This document shows positions 1 through 7,435 of a DNA stretch of 35,535 bases, in pieces. Position 1 is the stretch's first letter. Each line of letters starts with the position of its first letter. A program made the position numbers and the translations under genes. The notes beneath the pieces are model-generated. The model had not been told where the DNA came from and ran no database searches. It saw nothing but the letters and a program-made list of their open reading frames with translations. The stretch comes from Acidobacteriota bacterium (GTDB taxonomy: Bacteria; Acidobacteriota; Thermoanaerobaculia; UBA5066; Gp7-AA6), in NCBI GenBank assembly GCA_027307335.1, contig DAHUXD010000039.1, positions 75,625 to 111,159 of the forward strand, written 5' to 3'.

Positions 1-1
1 G

Positions 2-79
2 AAGGAAGGCATCCGGATCGCCCCCCTGGAGCCCGGCCGGGCCGGTCGGCACCAGGGCGTCCTCATCCCCCCCGGCTGA
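2..79 (+). CDS. C-terminal end of an unidentified gene (5' truncated by window)
   Basis: An open frame enters from the left edge and stops with TGA at 77-79. It gives only about 25 residues, ending in QGVLIPPG. The tail is too short to assign to a family. I chose this frame because it ends cleanly 54 bases before the next gene on the same strand and its composition looks coding, with Gly, Pro and Arg but no rare-codon clusters. Another frame could be the real one. A short non-coding gap (80-133) follows, in which I see no clear ribosome binding site. Confidence 0.3.
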   Translation, partial: KEGIRIAPLEPGRAGRHQGVLIPPG

Positions 80-133
80 GAAGAGAGACCCCGTCACCCC
101 GCTGGCTACGAAACCTGTAAACTGTCTGCACCG

Positions 134-643
134 ATGGCGAGCGAAAGGGCGGAGCTGCCCGGCGAGGAGGCCGAGCGGGGCTGGCGGGAGCGCCTCGCGG
201 AGGTGTCCTCGGCGGCGTCGCGGCTTCTCGCGACCCGGGTCGCGATCTTCCGGGAGGAGGCGTCCGTCAAGGCGGTCCTCCTCGCGCGCGGGTTCGCGTT
301 CACGGTCGTCGCCGCGGCCATGGCGGCCGCGACGCTGCTGATGGCGGCGGCGCTGATCGCGGCCGTTCTCGCCAAGCTCCTCGGGAGCGTGATCCTCGGC
401 ATCCTCGCGACGGTCGTGATCTACGGCGCGGGCGCGGGCGCGGCTGCGTGGGCGGGGGTCAGGGCGCTCTCGCGCGTGAAGCCTTTCGATTTCCCGGCGA
501 CGGCGGAGGAGCTCGCGCGCGACCGCGAGACGGTGTCCGCGGTTCTCGCGCCGGAGGAAGACGAGCAGACGGTTTCCGTCGCGAATCCGGGGGAGACGCC
601 GGTCGAAGATCTCGAGGATCGCTTCCGGGCGGGCTCGGAATGA
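134..643 (+). CDS. Small membrane protein, phage holin superfamily III (Holin-X) like
   Basis: This 169-residue protein has a charged N-terminal helix (1-50, rich in Glu and Arg) and two tightly spaced hydrophobic helices at about 53-79 and 84-110, rich in Ala, Val, Leu and Gly. An acidic soluble tail follows. This layout matches the Phage_holin_3_6 / putative actinobacterial Holin-X family (PF07332), which is widespread on ordinary chromosomes and is not evidence of a prophage. Its function there is not established. Its ATG-containing successor starts inside its stop codon (ATGA, 640-643), so the two are translationally coupled. The start at 134 has no obvious Shine-Dalgarno sequence, so a slightly different start is possible. 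The family call is by architecture, not by a diagnostic motif. Confidence 0.7.
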   Translation: MASERAELPGEEAERGWRERLAEVSSAASRLLATRVAIFREEASVKAVLLARGFAFTVVAAAMAAATLLMAAALIAAVLAKLLGSVILGILATVVIYGAGAGAAAWAGVRALSRVKPFDFPATAEELARDRETVSAVLAPEEDEQTVSVANPGETPVEDLEDRFRAGSE

Positions 644-924
644 GCCGGTCGGAGGAGCGTCTCCGCGAGCTCCGGCGGAAGGCGGAGACGGAGCGGGCCG
701 ACCTCGCGGAGGCGCTCGCGTCCGCGCGGGACGGCGTCGCCGCGATGCGGCACCGCTGGCGGTTCGCGGGCTGGGCGGCCTCGAGCGCCGCGGCGGCCGC
801 GGTGGCGGGCTGGAACCTCTTCGGGCGCAACTCGCTCGCCGCGAAGGTTTCGCGCATCACGAGCTACGCGTCGCTGGCGCTGGGGATCGGAAGGGGCGTC
901 TCGCGGCTGCGGAAGTTCTGGTGA
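640..924 (+). CDS. Small helical membrane protein, partner of the holin-like gene
   Basis: A 94-residue protein starts at the ATG overlapping the upstream stop codon. Residues 1-38 form a strongly charged amphipathic helix (MSRSEERLRELRRKAETERA). A short Ala-rich hydrophobic stretch follows at about 44-62, then a basic C-terminus. This is the usual layout of the small companion (DUF3618- or YqjK-like) that often follows a Holin-X gene, but I cannot confirm a specific family. The overlap points to coordinated synthesis and perhaps a membrane complex. The role is unknown; a link to envelope stress is only analogy with other such pairs. Confidence 0.7.
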   Translation: MSRSEERLRELRRKAETERADLAEALASARDGVAAMRHRWRFAGWAASSAAAAAVAGWNLFGRNSLAAKVSRITSYASLALGIGRGVSRLRKFW

Positions 925-941
925 GTCTCGGACTCTGAGCG

Positions 942-956
942 GGCCGCTCCGCGGCC
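942..956. terminator. Short GC hairpin between convergent genes
   Basis: GGCCGC-TCC-GCGGCC forms a perfect 6-bp stem with a 3-base loop, 17 bases after the stop of the small membrane protein gene. It lies between convergent transcription units (the SGNH gene ends at 1014 on the other strand). No T-run follows, so intrinsic termination is only a possibility. Confidence 0.35.
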
Positions 957-1013
957 TGACCGAGAGAGAGGGAAAGTCGCCACAGTTCTCTCTCCCAGAA
1001 ACGACTGCAACGC

Positions 1014-1811
1014 CTAAACCACCTGGAGGACCCGCTTCGCGATCTCCTCGTAGGCGGCTGCATTCGGGTGGTATCGGTCGGCGGAGAGCCGGTCGGGGCG
1101 CCCCTGGAAGAGATCGAACGTCGGGATGACGACGACGTTCGGAAACCCGAGCGCGGTCTCCGCGATGAGCTCGTTCCACTGGAGGACGACGGAGGCGCCG
1201 ACGTGCCCGCCCGCGCGCTCGTCGCCGAACGGGTCGTAGAGGCCGAGCACCGCGATCCGCGCCTCGGGGTTCGCCTCGCGCAGCGCCGCGAGGATGCCGC
1301 GCAGGTTCTGCACGTAGCGCGCCTGCGACGCGGCCACCGAGTCGGCCATCTCCGCGGCCCCGGTGCCGCCGCGCGTCGCCCCGTGCGAGAGGTCGTTGCC
1401 TCCCGCCGACACGAGGATCAGGTTCGCGCGCGCGGCGAGCGAGCGGACGTTGGGCGTCTCGACGACCGCGCGGATCTCCGGCGACTCCATGCCGTTGACC
1501 GCGAGGTTCGTGATGTCGGCCTTGCCCTTCTTCTGGTACGCCTCGAAGACGTCGCGGGCGTAGCCCTTGCCGGTCTCGTCGCCGGTGCCCCTGGCGAGCG
1601 AGTCGCCGACGACCAGGATGCGGAAGACGCCGTCGGGGCCAGCCGCCTTGGCGTGCACCGGCGTCGGCGCGGGCGGCGGCGCGCCGCCGAGGGGATTGCC
1701 CGTCGTGCCGCGGAGCGCGAGCACGAAGCCCGTGCCGAGGACGAGGGCCGCCGCGACGCCGACCGCGAGGGGCGCGGTCCAGAACCAGAAGCGCGACAGC
1801 CCGCGGGCCAT
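1014..1811 (-). CDS. Membrane-anchored SGNH/GDSL-type hydrolase
   Basis: This 265-residue protein is likely an extracytoplasmic esterase or lipase/acylhydrolase; the substrate is unknown. Residues 8-33 form one hydrophobic segment, acting as an anchor or uncleaved signal. A Pro/Ala-rich linker (about 40-58) leads to the catalytic domain. The four SGNH blocks are visible: block I GDSLARG (Ser nucleophile) at about 69-75, block II Gly around NLAVNGMES, block III GGND (SAGGND) near 136, and block V DRYHPNAAAY near the C-terminus with Asp and His. The domain resembles lysophospholipase L1-like proteins such as Bacillus YpmR. It diverges from the ABC transporter gene at 1838 with only 26 bases between the start codons, so the promoters must overlap or lie in the coding regions. 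Confidence 0.85.
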   Translation of the reverse strand: MARGLSRFWFWTAPLAVGVAAALVLGTGFVLALRGTTGNPLGGAPPPAPTPVHAKAAGPDGVFRILVVGDSLARGTGDETGKGYARDVFEAYQKKGKADITNLAVNGMESPEIRAVVETPNVRSLAARANLILVSAGGNDLSHGATRGGTGAAEMADSVAASQARYVQNLRGILAALREANPEARIAVLGLYDPFGDERAGGHVGASVVLQWNELIAETALGFPNVVVIPTFDLFQGRPDRLSADRYHPNAAAYEEIAKRVLQVV

Positions 1812-1837
1812 AGGAGCGGCGATGATACGTTGATTCC

Positions 1838-2794
1838 GTGCCGAGCGAAGCCGTGGCAGCGGCCCTCCCCGACGCCGAGATCGTCCTCTCGGCCGAGCAC
1901 CTGACCAAGCGGTTCGGCCGGCGGGAGGCCGTGTCGGACGTGTCGTTCGACGTGCGGGCCGGCGAGGTGTTCGGCTTTCTCGGACCGAACGGCGCGGGCA
2001 AGACGACGACGATCCGGATGCTCGTCGGCCTCGCGCGCCCCGACCGCGGCGCCGTCCGCATCCGGGGACTCGACCTCGCGCGCGACTTCCGCCGCGCGAT
2101 GGTTCACGTCGGCTGCATCGTCGAGGCGCCCGACCTCTATCGCTATCTGACCGGGCGCGAGAACCTCGTGCACTTTTCCCGCATGCTGGACGACGGCGCC
2201 ACCGGACGCATTCCCGAGCTCGCGCGTCTCGTGGCGCTGTCCGAGCGGCTCGACGACCGGGTGTCGACCTACTCCCTCGGCATGCGCCAGCGGCTCGGGA
2301 TCGCTCAGGCTCTTCTCGGGAACCCCGACATCCTGATCCTCGACGAGCCGGCGAACGGTCTCGATCCCGCCGGCATCCGCGAGATTCGCGAGCTCGTCCG
2401 CCACCTGGCGGAGGACCGCGGGATCGCGGTCTTCGTGTCGAGCCACCTTCTGTCCGAGGTCGAGCAGACGTGCGACCGCGTCGCGATCATCCACCGCGGC
2501 CGCACGCTCGCGACCGGGCCGGTGCGCGAGCTCGTGGACCGCGTGGCGTCCGATCGGATCCGCGTCGTGGCGCGTCCGGCGCGTGCGGCGGCCGGGATCC
2601 TCGCGGGCTTCGGCGAGGCGGAGACCTCCGCCGGAGAGGACGAGGGCTCGATCGACGCGCGCGTGCCGCGCGAGCGGCTCCCCGACGCGCTCCGGGCCCT
2701 CGCGGCCGGCGGCGTCGACGTGTTCGCGGTCGAGCGGCGCCTCGCCTCGCTCGAGGAGGTCTTCCTGGACGTGACCGGGGGGGAGACCGTATGA
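1838..2794 (+). CDS. ABC transporter ATP-binding protein (ABC-2 exporter type)
   Basis: This 318-residue ATPase powers the permease encoded immediately downstream. Walker A is GPNGAGKTTT (about 49-58), the signature is YSLGMRQRLG, Walker B is ILILDEPANGLDP, and the switch His follows in VFVSSHLLSEVEQ. The C-terminal about 90 residues after the nucleotide-binding domain are typical of the CcmA/DrrA/NatA-like class. The start is GTG at 1838; there is no upstream room because the divergent hydrolase starts at 1811. The stop codon overlaps the permease ATG (ATGA, 2791-2794), which indicates translational coupling. The transported substrate cannot be deduced; such pairs are annotated for drug, sodium or copper-related export. 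Confidence 0.95.
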   Translation: MPSEAVAAALPDAEIVLSAEHLTKRFGRREAVSDVSFDVRAGEVFGFLGPNGAGKTTTIRMLVGLARPDRGAVRIRGLDLARDFRRAMVHVGCIVEAPDLYRYLTGRENLVHFSRMLDDGATGRIPELARLVALSERLDDRVSTYSLGMRQRLGIAQALLGNPDILILDEPANGLDPAGIREIRELVRHLAEDRGIAVFVSSHLLSEVEQTCDRVAIIHRGRTLATGPVRELVDRVASDRIRVVARPARAAAGILAGFGEAETSAGEDEGSIDARVPRERLPDALRALAAGGVDVFAVERRLASLEEVFLDVTGGETV

Positions 2795-3768
2795 GGTTCT
2801 CGGGCCTCGTCGAGAACGAGATCCTGAAGTTCACGCGGCAGCGGCGGTTCCGCGTCGTGGTCCTCATTCTCGTCGCGCTCATCGGGCTGATCGTCTTCGC
2901 CCAGTCGCGCAGCCGCGAACGGTTCGCGAAGAAGGACTGGCACGTCGAGACGCAGGAGCGCATGGCGCGCATCCAGAACTGGCTCCGCGACGGGCGGATG
3001 CCGGCATCGTCGCAGCGCTGGGCGCGGTTCGAGCTCGACCGGCTGCGCTATCACCTCGACCGCGACATCGACCCCGAGGCCGTCTCCGGTCCGCTCTTCG
3101 CGCGCGGATTCGCGAACGCGGCGAGCTATCTGCTCCTGCCGCTCCTCGCGATCGTGTTCGCCTCGGACGTCGTGTCGGCCGAGTTCGCGCAGGGAACGAT
3201 CAAGCTGCTGCTGACGCGGCCCGTCGGCCGCGCGCGCGTGCTGGCGTCGAAGGCGGCGGCGCTCGCGCTCGCGATCACGCTGACGGTCGTCTTCGGCGGC
3301 CTCGTGGCGTACGTGTTCGGCGGCATCGCGTACGGCTACGGAGGGTGGGGGGCGCCGGTGCTCGCGGGATTCCGCGTCGCCGGCGAGCGTCTCGATCCGG
3401 CGGCGGTGCGGGTGATCCCGCTGTGGCAGGACGCGATCCTCGCCTACGGGCTCGCGTGGTTCGCCTCGCTGTGCGTGGGCGCGATCGCGCTGCTGACGAG
3501 CGTCCTGCTCCGTTCGACGGCGGCCGCGATGGGGACGATGCTCGCGGCGCTCATCGCGGGGACGATCCTGCCGCGCCTCGCGTCCTCCTGGGAGTCGCAG
3601 CGGTTCCTCTTCGTGACCGCGCTGCCGCTGCCGGACTACTACTCCGGGTCGCCGCCGCCCATCCCGGGGCTGACCCTGGGACTCGGCGCCGCGGTGCTCG
3701 CGGCGTGGGCCCTTGCCGCCCTGGTGGCGGCGTTCGCCGTGTTCGTTCGGCGCGACGTGCTGGCATGA
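2791..3768 (+). CDS. ABC-2 type transporter permease
   Basis: This is a 325-residue integral membrane protein. It has an N-terminal hydrophobic helix (about 22-42), then a soluble segment of about 65 residues with many charges (about 45-108). Further membrane helices lie near 110-135, 155-185, 210-240, 245-265 and 295-320. The conserved ABC-2 region SAEFAQGTIKLLLTRPVGRARVL follows the second helix, as in NatB/YhaP-type and NosY-type permeases. The ATG overlaps the stop of the ATPase gene, so the two form a minimal exporter, presumably with a dimer of each subunit. The substrate is unknown. The transcript probably ends before 3842, where a new ribosome binding site appears. Confidence 0.92.
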   Translation: MRFSGLVENEILKFTRQRRFRVVVLILVALIGLIVFAQSRSRERFAKKDWHVETQERMARIQNWLRDGRMPASSQRWARFELDRLRYHLDRDIDPEAVSGPLFARGFANAASYLLLPLLAIVFASDVVSAEFAQGTIKLLLTRPVGRARVLASKAAALALAITLTVVFGGLVAYVFGGIAYGYGGWGAPVLAGFRVAGERLDPAAVRVIPLWQDAILAYGLAWFASLCVGAIALLTSVLLRSTAAAMGTMLAALIAGTILPRLASSWESQRFLFVTALPLPDYYSGSPPPIPGLTLGLGAAVLAAWALAALVAAFAVFVRRDVLA

Positions 3769-3841
3769 CCCCTCGATCGCGACCTTCTCTCGCCGCCTGA
3801 TAGACTCCCCGGCTCGTTCGCACATCTCCGGAGGTGACGCC

Positions 3842-4219
3842 TTGAAGCTCGATGCCCGTCAGGCCCAATACGTGCTGCAGGCCCTCGTCGAACGGCGGAA
3901 GGTGGCGGCCCGGCACATCCAGGAGGTCCTTCGTGATCGGGAACGGGAGATCGCCGCGCTGCGCCGGCGACTCGCCGCGCTCGAGGCGGGCGGCGTCCGC
4001 GCCGCGGCCGCGGCGGTCGGACGCGTGTCCCCGGCGGCGCGTCCGGTGCGGCGGCGTCGCCTGTCCCCCAGGGTGCGCGCACTGCGGCGTCAGCAGGGCG
4101 AGTACATGGGACTGGTGCGGCGGCTGAAGCCGGCGGAGAAGACCCGCGTCCGCGCGGTCCGGGAGAAGAAGGGTCTCGCGGCCGCGATCCGGGCGGCGCG
4201 GGCGATGCGCCGCTCGTAA
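3842..4219 (+). CDS. Small basic coiled-coil protein, unknown function
   Basis: This 125-residue protein starts at TTG (3842), chosen because GGAGGTGA lies seven bases upstream (3830-3837) and the sequence from there (MKLDARQAQYVLQALVERRK) reads as a normal N-terminus. An open frame extends further upstream but overlaps the end of the permease gene without any ribosome site. Residues 10-50 are a predicted coiled coil of alternating Arg/Glu and Leu. A Pro/Arg-rich hinge and a basic helical C-terminus (YMGLVRRLKPAEKTRVRAVR) follow. The positive charge suggests nucleic acid binding, but no known domain is recognisable. It is separated from neighbours and probably monocistronic. Confidence 0.7.
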   Translation: MKLDARQAQYVLQALVERRKVAARHIQEVLRDREREIAALRRRLAALEAGGVRAAAAAVGRVSPAARPVRRRRLSPRVRALRRQQGEYMGLVRRLKPAEKTRVRAVREKKGLAAAIRAARAMRRS

Positions 4220-4275
4220 CGAGGCGGTCTTGGATCCCCGGAGGGAAACGGAGTAGGCTCAAGTCTCCGATCACA

Positions 4276-4578
4276 ATGGCCGAACGGAAGACAGATCCCC
4301 CCGGGTCCGGCAAGGGTTCGAAGAGGCTCAAGCCGGAGCAGTACGAGCTGAAGATCCGCTGGGAGAAGGCGCGCCAGGTTCTCGACGTGTCGCCGACCGG
4401 CGTCCGGTTCGACTTCGACACCCCGCTGAAGGTCGGGACGAAGTACCCGATCAGTCTGGCCGCGCCCGGCGTCAACTTCTCGACGACGATCGAGGTGTCG
4501 CGCTGCCAGCTCACGGTCGAGCCGCCGAGCGGCCGCTTCTTCCGCGTGACCGGCCGCTTCTTTCCTTACGTCGAGTAG
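4276..4578 (+). CDS. Small PilZ-like domain protein
   Basis: In this 100-residue protein, residues 20-100 look like a compact beta-rich domain: LKIRWEKARQ, then VLDVSPTGVRFDFDTPLKVGTKYPISLAAPG, then a strand-rich C-terminus. The D-x-S-x-x-G element (DVSPTGV) followed by a polar strand and a Gly-rich turn is the second half of the PilZ c-di-GMP-binding signature. The N-terminal RxxxR arginine motif is not clearly present, although R29 precedes the domain. It may therefore be a degenerate PilZ that binds a protein partner instead of c-di-GMP. The first 18 residues are charged and probably disordered. It ends seven bases before the convergent gene at 4585. Confidence 0.6.
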   Translation: MAERKTDPPGSGKGSKRLKPEQYELKIRWEKARQVLDVSPTGVRFDFDTPLKVGTKYPISLAAPGVNFSTTIEVSRCQLTVEPPSGRFFRVTGRFFPYVE

Positions 4579-4584
4579 GGGGCT

Positions 4585-5037
4585 CTAAGCCCCTCCGGTT
4601 GTCGGCTTCGCGGCGAAGCGATGCGCCACGTGCCACGCGGAGAGCCGGACTTCGCGGTCGCGGACGAGGCCGCTCCTCCCGAACGCCTTCTCGAGGTCGG
4701 CGAGGTCGAGCCGGTGCCCGCCGGGCGTCTTCGGGCCGGAGACCTTGCGCAGCGCCGTCGCGACCCAGAGGAAGCCGCCCGGCGCGAGCCGCTTGAGCGC
4801 CGTCGCGAGGACGGCCTGCGAGCCGACGCGGCTCTCCTGCCACACGAGGACGAGCGCGAAGCGGCCCTTCACGCTTCGGATCGCGCGGCCCTCGACCGAG
4901 CGGAGCGCCTGGCCATCATTGAGCGCAGCCGTCACGACGGCCTCGAACTCGGCGGGCGGTTCGACGAGCAGGATCGTGTCGGCAGCGGAGAGCTCGAGCC
5001 GGCTCGCGATCTCGGTGGCGCCGCGCAGCGGAATCAC
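4585..5037 (-). CDS. DUF3052-like hypothetical protein
   Basis: This is a 150-residue soluble protein starting at GTG (5037). It has a Rossmann-like pattern: LELSAADTILLVEPPAEFE at the start, a strand FALVLVWQES in the middle, and LAPGGFLWVATALRKVSG later. The order leucine-rich start, PP-x-F, VLV strand, LAPGG-x-LWV resembles DUF3052 proteins, which lack a known activity. The similarity is by eye only. A degenerate methyltransferase fold is the alternative. It diverges from the DUF72 gene with 32 bases between the starts, so both promoters are compressed into a very short region or overlap coding sequence. Confidence 0.6.
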   Translation of the reverse strand: MIPLRGATEIASRLELSAADTILLVEPPAEFEAVVTAALNDGQALRSVEGRAIRSVKGRFALVLVWQESRVGSQAVLATALKRLAPGGFLWVATALRKVSGPKTPGGHRLDLADLEKAFGRSGLVRDREVRLSAWHVAHRFAAKPTTGGA

Positions 5038-5069
5038 GGCGGCGATTCTACGTGCGAGATACTGCCCGG

Positions 5070-5981
5070 ATGTCCGAGGTCCTCTTCGGCACGGCGAGCT
5101 TCGCGTACGAGGGCTGGAAGGGCATCGTGTACCACGACCGGTACCGCGAGGCGACTTTCAAGGTCGAGTGCCTCCGCGAGTACGCGCGGTACGCGCCGTT
5201 TCGCACCGTCGAGTTCGACTTCCCGTTCTACCGGCCGCCGACCGAGGCGCAGCTGGCGCGCTACGCCGCCGTGCTGCCGCCGGGATTTCCGGTGGTCTCG
5301 AAGGTGTGGGAGGAGATCACGGTGCCGTGGTTCCCGGGGCTGCCGCGCCACGGCCCGCGCGCCGGGCAGGAGAATCCGAAGTACCTCGACGTCCGCGCGT
5401 TCCGGGACGAGGTGTTGCCGGCGTACGAGCGGGCTTTCCGCGGCCACACGGGACCGTTCGTCCTGGAGTTCGGCACCGAGTGGCAGCCCACGCCCGAGCG
5501 CCGCGCGGAGTTCCTGGAGCGGCTCGACGCCTTCCTGGGCGCCGCCGCGCCGGAGCAGCGCTTCGCGGTCGAGATCCGCACGCCCGCCTATTTCGAGCGC
5601 GACTACTTCGACGTCCTGCGCCGCCGCGGCGCCGCGCACGTGTTCAACTGGTGGACGCGCACGCCGTCCCTCCTGGAGCAGTGGGAGGCGGCGCAGCCGC
5701 TGCCGGCCTCGTTCGCCATCGCCCGGATTCTCGTGCCGCCCGGCGTGGCCTACGAGGACGCGGTGGCGCGCTTCCAGCCGTACGACCGCGTGCTGGCGCC
5801 GCGGGAGGACATGCGCCGCGACCTCGTGCGGCTCGTCCGGCACATCACGGAGGCGGGCGCCGACGCATTCGTCCTCGTCAACAACCGCTCCGAGGGCTGC
5901 GCGCCCCTGACGATCCGCGCGCTCGCCCGCGAGCTCGGGATCGCGATCCCGCTGGACCCGAAGAGGAACCTGTTCGACTGA
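5070..5981 (+). CDS. DUF72 family protein (YecE-like TIM barrel)
   Basis: This 303-residue protein has the DUF72 landmarks. The first strand is VLFGTASFAYEGWKGIVY (usual G-T-S-W-x-Y-x-x-W-x-G-x-x-Y). F-R-T-V-E-F-D-F-P-F-Y comes next, in place of the common N-S-T-F-Y. VVSKVWEEIT follows, and the C-terminal VNNRSEGCAPLTIRALAREL carries the conserved Asn pair. The family folds as a TIM barrel related to metal-dependent sugar isomerases, but its biochemical role is not settled. I chose ATG 5070 over an in-frame GTG at 5052 because the homologous region begins right after it. A long inverted repeat (5984-6036) follows two bases after the stop codon. Confidence 0.85.
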   Translation: MSEVLFGTASFAYEGWKGIVYHDRYREATFKVECLREYARYAPFRTVEFDFPFYRPPTEAQLARYAAVLPPGFPVVSKVWEEITVPWFPGLPRHGPRAGQENPKYLDVRAFRDEVLPAYERAFRGHTGPFVLEFGTEWQPTPERRAEFLERLDAFLGAAAPEQRFAVEIRTPAYFERDYFDVLRRRGAAHVFNWWTRTPSLLEQWEAAQPLPASFAIARILVPPGVAYEDAVARFQPYDRVLAPREDMRRDLVRLVRHITEAGADAFVLVNNRSEGCAPLTIRALARELGIAIPLDPKRNLFD

Positions 5982-5983
5982 AT

Positions 5984-6036
5984 GGGGTCAGGTCTCTCAA
6001 TGGTGATCTGGAACGCTCTTTGAGAGACCTGACCCC
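5984..6036. repeat. Long inverted repeat, GGGGTCAGGTCTC type (REP/MITE-like), probable bidirectional terminator
   Basis: GGGGTCAGGTCTCTCAA (5984-6000) and its exact reverse complement (6020-6036) form a 17-bp perfect stem around a 19-base loop. The element fills the gap between two convergent genes, starting two bases after the DUF72 stop and ending one base before the stop of the zinc-ribbon gene. The motif resembles GGGGTCAGGTCT repeats that often accompany IS200-like REP-associated tyrosine transposases in environmental genomes. No transposase is present here. It would also form a strong hairpin in both transcripts. Confidence 0.85.
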
Positions 6037-6037
6037 G

Positions 6038-6442
6038 TCACTTTTTCGCCGCCTTCGCGAACACCCACACGAGGTAGGCCACGAACCCGGCGCCGCCGAC
6101 GAGGACGAGCGCGCCCGTCCCGGGCGACAGGCGCCGCACCATCGTGTACAGCAGGTAGAAGATCCCCGCGAAGATCGGCACCGACAGCACGCCGACGATC
6201 GCGACGAGCGGGGCCGGCTTCTTCCGCGCCTCGAGAGGGACGACCTTCATCATCTCGAGCTTCTTCGAGACGTCGGTCGGCAGCGCGGGCCGCTCCGCCC
6301 ACTGGAGTCCCGGGGGCGCCTCGAACCCGGCCTTGAGGTCCGCCGGGAAGGACTCCCCGCAGTAGACGCAGTGGTCCATCTTCCACGCCGCGAGCTTGCG
6401 GCGGCAGCGGGGGCACAGCGGTCCGGCGGTTGGAGCGCTCAT
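6038..6442 (-). CDS. Zinc-ribbon protein with two membrane helices
   Basis: This 134-residue protein begins with a zinc ribbon: CPRC near residues 10-13 and CVYC near 26-29. A cytoplasmic linker of about 45 residues follows, with basic stretches. Two hydrophobic helices lie at about 79-101 and 109-130, and the C-terminus is Lys-rich. The layout (short zinc ribbon, linker, two helices) is common among uncharacterised bacterial proteins of the zinc_ribbon_2 kind. No catalytic domain is visible. It is divergent from the DapA-family gene at 6512 (69-base gap), where an AT-rich stretch TTTCAATTATACGG could hold promoter elements. Function unknown. Confidence 0.75.
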   Translation of the reverse strand: MSAPTAGPLCPRCRRKLAAWKMDHCVYCGESFPADLKAGFEAPPGLQWAERPALPTDVSKKLEMMKVVPLEARKKPAPLVAIVGVLSVPIFAGIFYLLYTMVRRLSPGTGALVLVGGAGFVAYLVWVFAKAAKK

Positions 6443-6511
6443 GGAATGGATCTCGATCTGGGGCGCCTTTCAATTATACGGTTGCGCGGTGAGGATCCCG
6501 GAGGAGGCAGC

Positions 6512-7426
6512 GTGAGGACGACGGGCAGCAGGGTTCCCTGGCGGGGTTGCGGCACGGCGCTCGTGACGCCGTTCGACGACCACGGACGGATCGACTTCGG
6601 CGCGCTCGAGAAGCTGGTCGAGTGGCAGATCGCGGGGGGGGCCGACTTCCTTCTGCCCTGCGGCACCACCGGCGAATCCGCGACGCTGTCGCGGGAGGAG
6701 CGCCAGGCCGTCACCGCGGCCGTCGCGCGCGCCGCGAACGGGCGGGTCCCCGTCGTGGCGGGCGCCGGCGGCAATCACACCGCGCGGGCCGTGTTCTGGG
6801 CCCGCGACGCGGCGGCGGCGAAGGCGGACGGCATCCTCTCGATCACGCCGATGTACAACCGGCCGAGCGCGGACGGCCTCGTCCGCCACTTCTCGGCGAT
6901 CGCCGACGCGACGGACCTGCCGATCCTCGTCGGGAACGAGCCGGGCCGCACCTCGCTCGACCTCGACGTCGAGACGATCCTGCGTCTCGCCGAGATCCCG
7001 CGCGTGGCGGGGCTGAAGGAGGCGTCGTCCGACTTCGGCAAGATCGCGCGGCTGATGGCCTCCGTGCCCGAGGAGTTCGCGGTGTTCTCGGGGACCGACG
7101 CGACGGCACTCGCGTTCATCGCCCTCGGCGCGCGCGGCGTGATCTCGATCGCCGCGAACGAGATTCCGAAGGAAATGAGCGCGCTCGTCCACGCCGCGCT
7201 CGAGGACCGGCGCGCGGAGGCGCTCGAGCTCCAGCGGAAGTTCCAGCCGCTGATGGAGATGAACTACCTCGAGTCGAACCCCGGGCCGGTCAAGTGCGCG
7301 CTGTCGCTGATGGGAAGGTGCGGCGAGACGCTGCGCCTGCCGCTCGTGCCGGTGACCGACGAGGTCCGCCGGCGGATCGAGAAGACCCTCGCCGGCTACC
7401 GGCTGCTCAAGCGCAAGGGACGCTGA
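6512..7426 (+). CDS. DapA/N-acetylneuraminate lyase family aldolase lacking the canonical Tyr133
   Basis: This 304-residue protein matches 4-hydroxy-tetrahydrodipicolinate synthase (lysine/diaminopimelate pathway) in length and motifs. They are CGTTGES (Thr52, Thr53), TPMYNRPS (Tyr115), EPGRTS (Arg146), GLKEASSD (Schiff-base Lys169) and NPGPVKCALSLMG. A constant offset of +8 maps E. coli Thr44, Tyr107, Arg138 and Lys161 onto these residues without gaps. At the position of Tyr133, however, the residue is Gly141 (ILVGNEPGRT instead of ILYNVPGRT). Tyr133 is the central proton-relay residue, so activity may be altered. The start is GTG 6512 with GGAGGCAGC upstream. It stands alone, without lysine-pathway neighbours. 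It could be a true DapA with rearranged chemistry or another aldolase/lyase of the superfamily. Confidence 0.88.
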   Translation: MRTTGSRVPWRGCGTALVTPFDDHGRIDFGALEKLVEWQIAGGADFLLPCGTTGESATLSREERQAVTAAVARAANGRVPVVAGAGGNHTARAVFWARDAAAAKADGILSITPMYNRPSADGLVRHFSAIADATDLPILVGNEPGRTSLDLDVETILRLAEIPRVAGLKEASSDFGKIARLMASVPEEFAVFSGTDATALAFIALGARGVISIAANEIPKEMSALVHAALEDRRAEALELQRKFQPLMEMNYLESNPGPVKCALSLMGRCGETLRLPLVPVTDEVRRRIEKTLAGYRLLKRKGR

Positions 7427-7435
7427 CTCCAGCAT

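Noticed and set aside
134-924. Holin-like gene as a sign of a prophage
   Set aside because: No lysin, capsid, terminase or integrase nearby; this holin superfamily is common on ordinary chromosomes.
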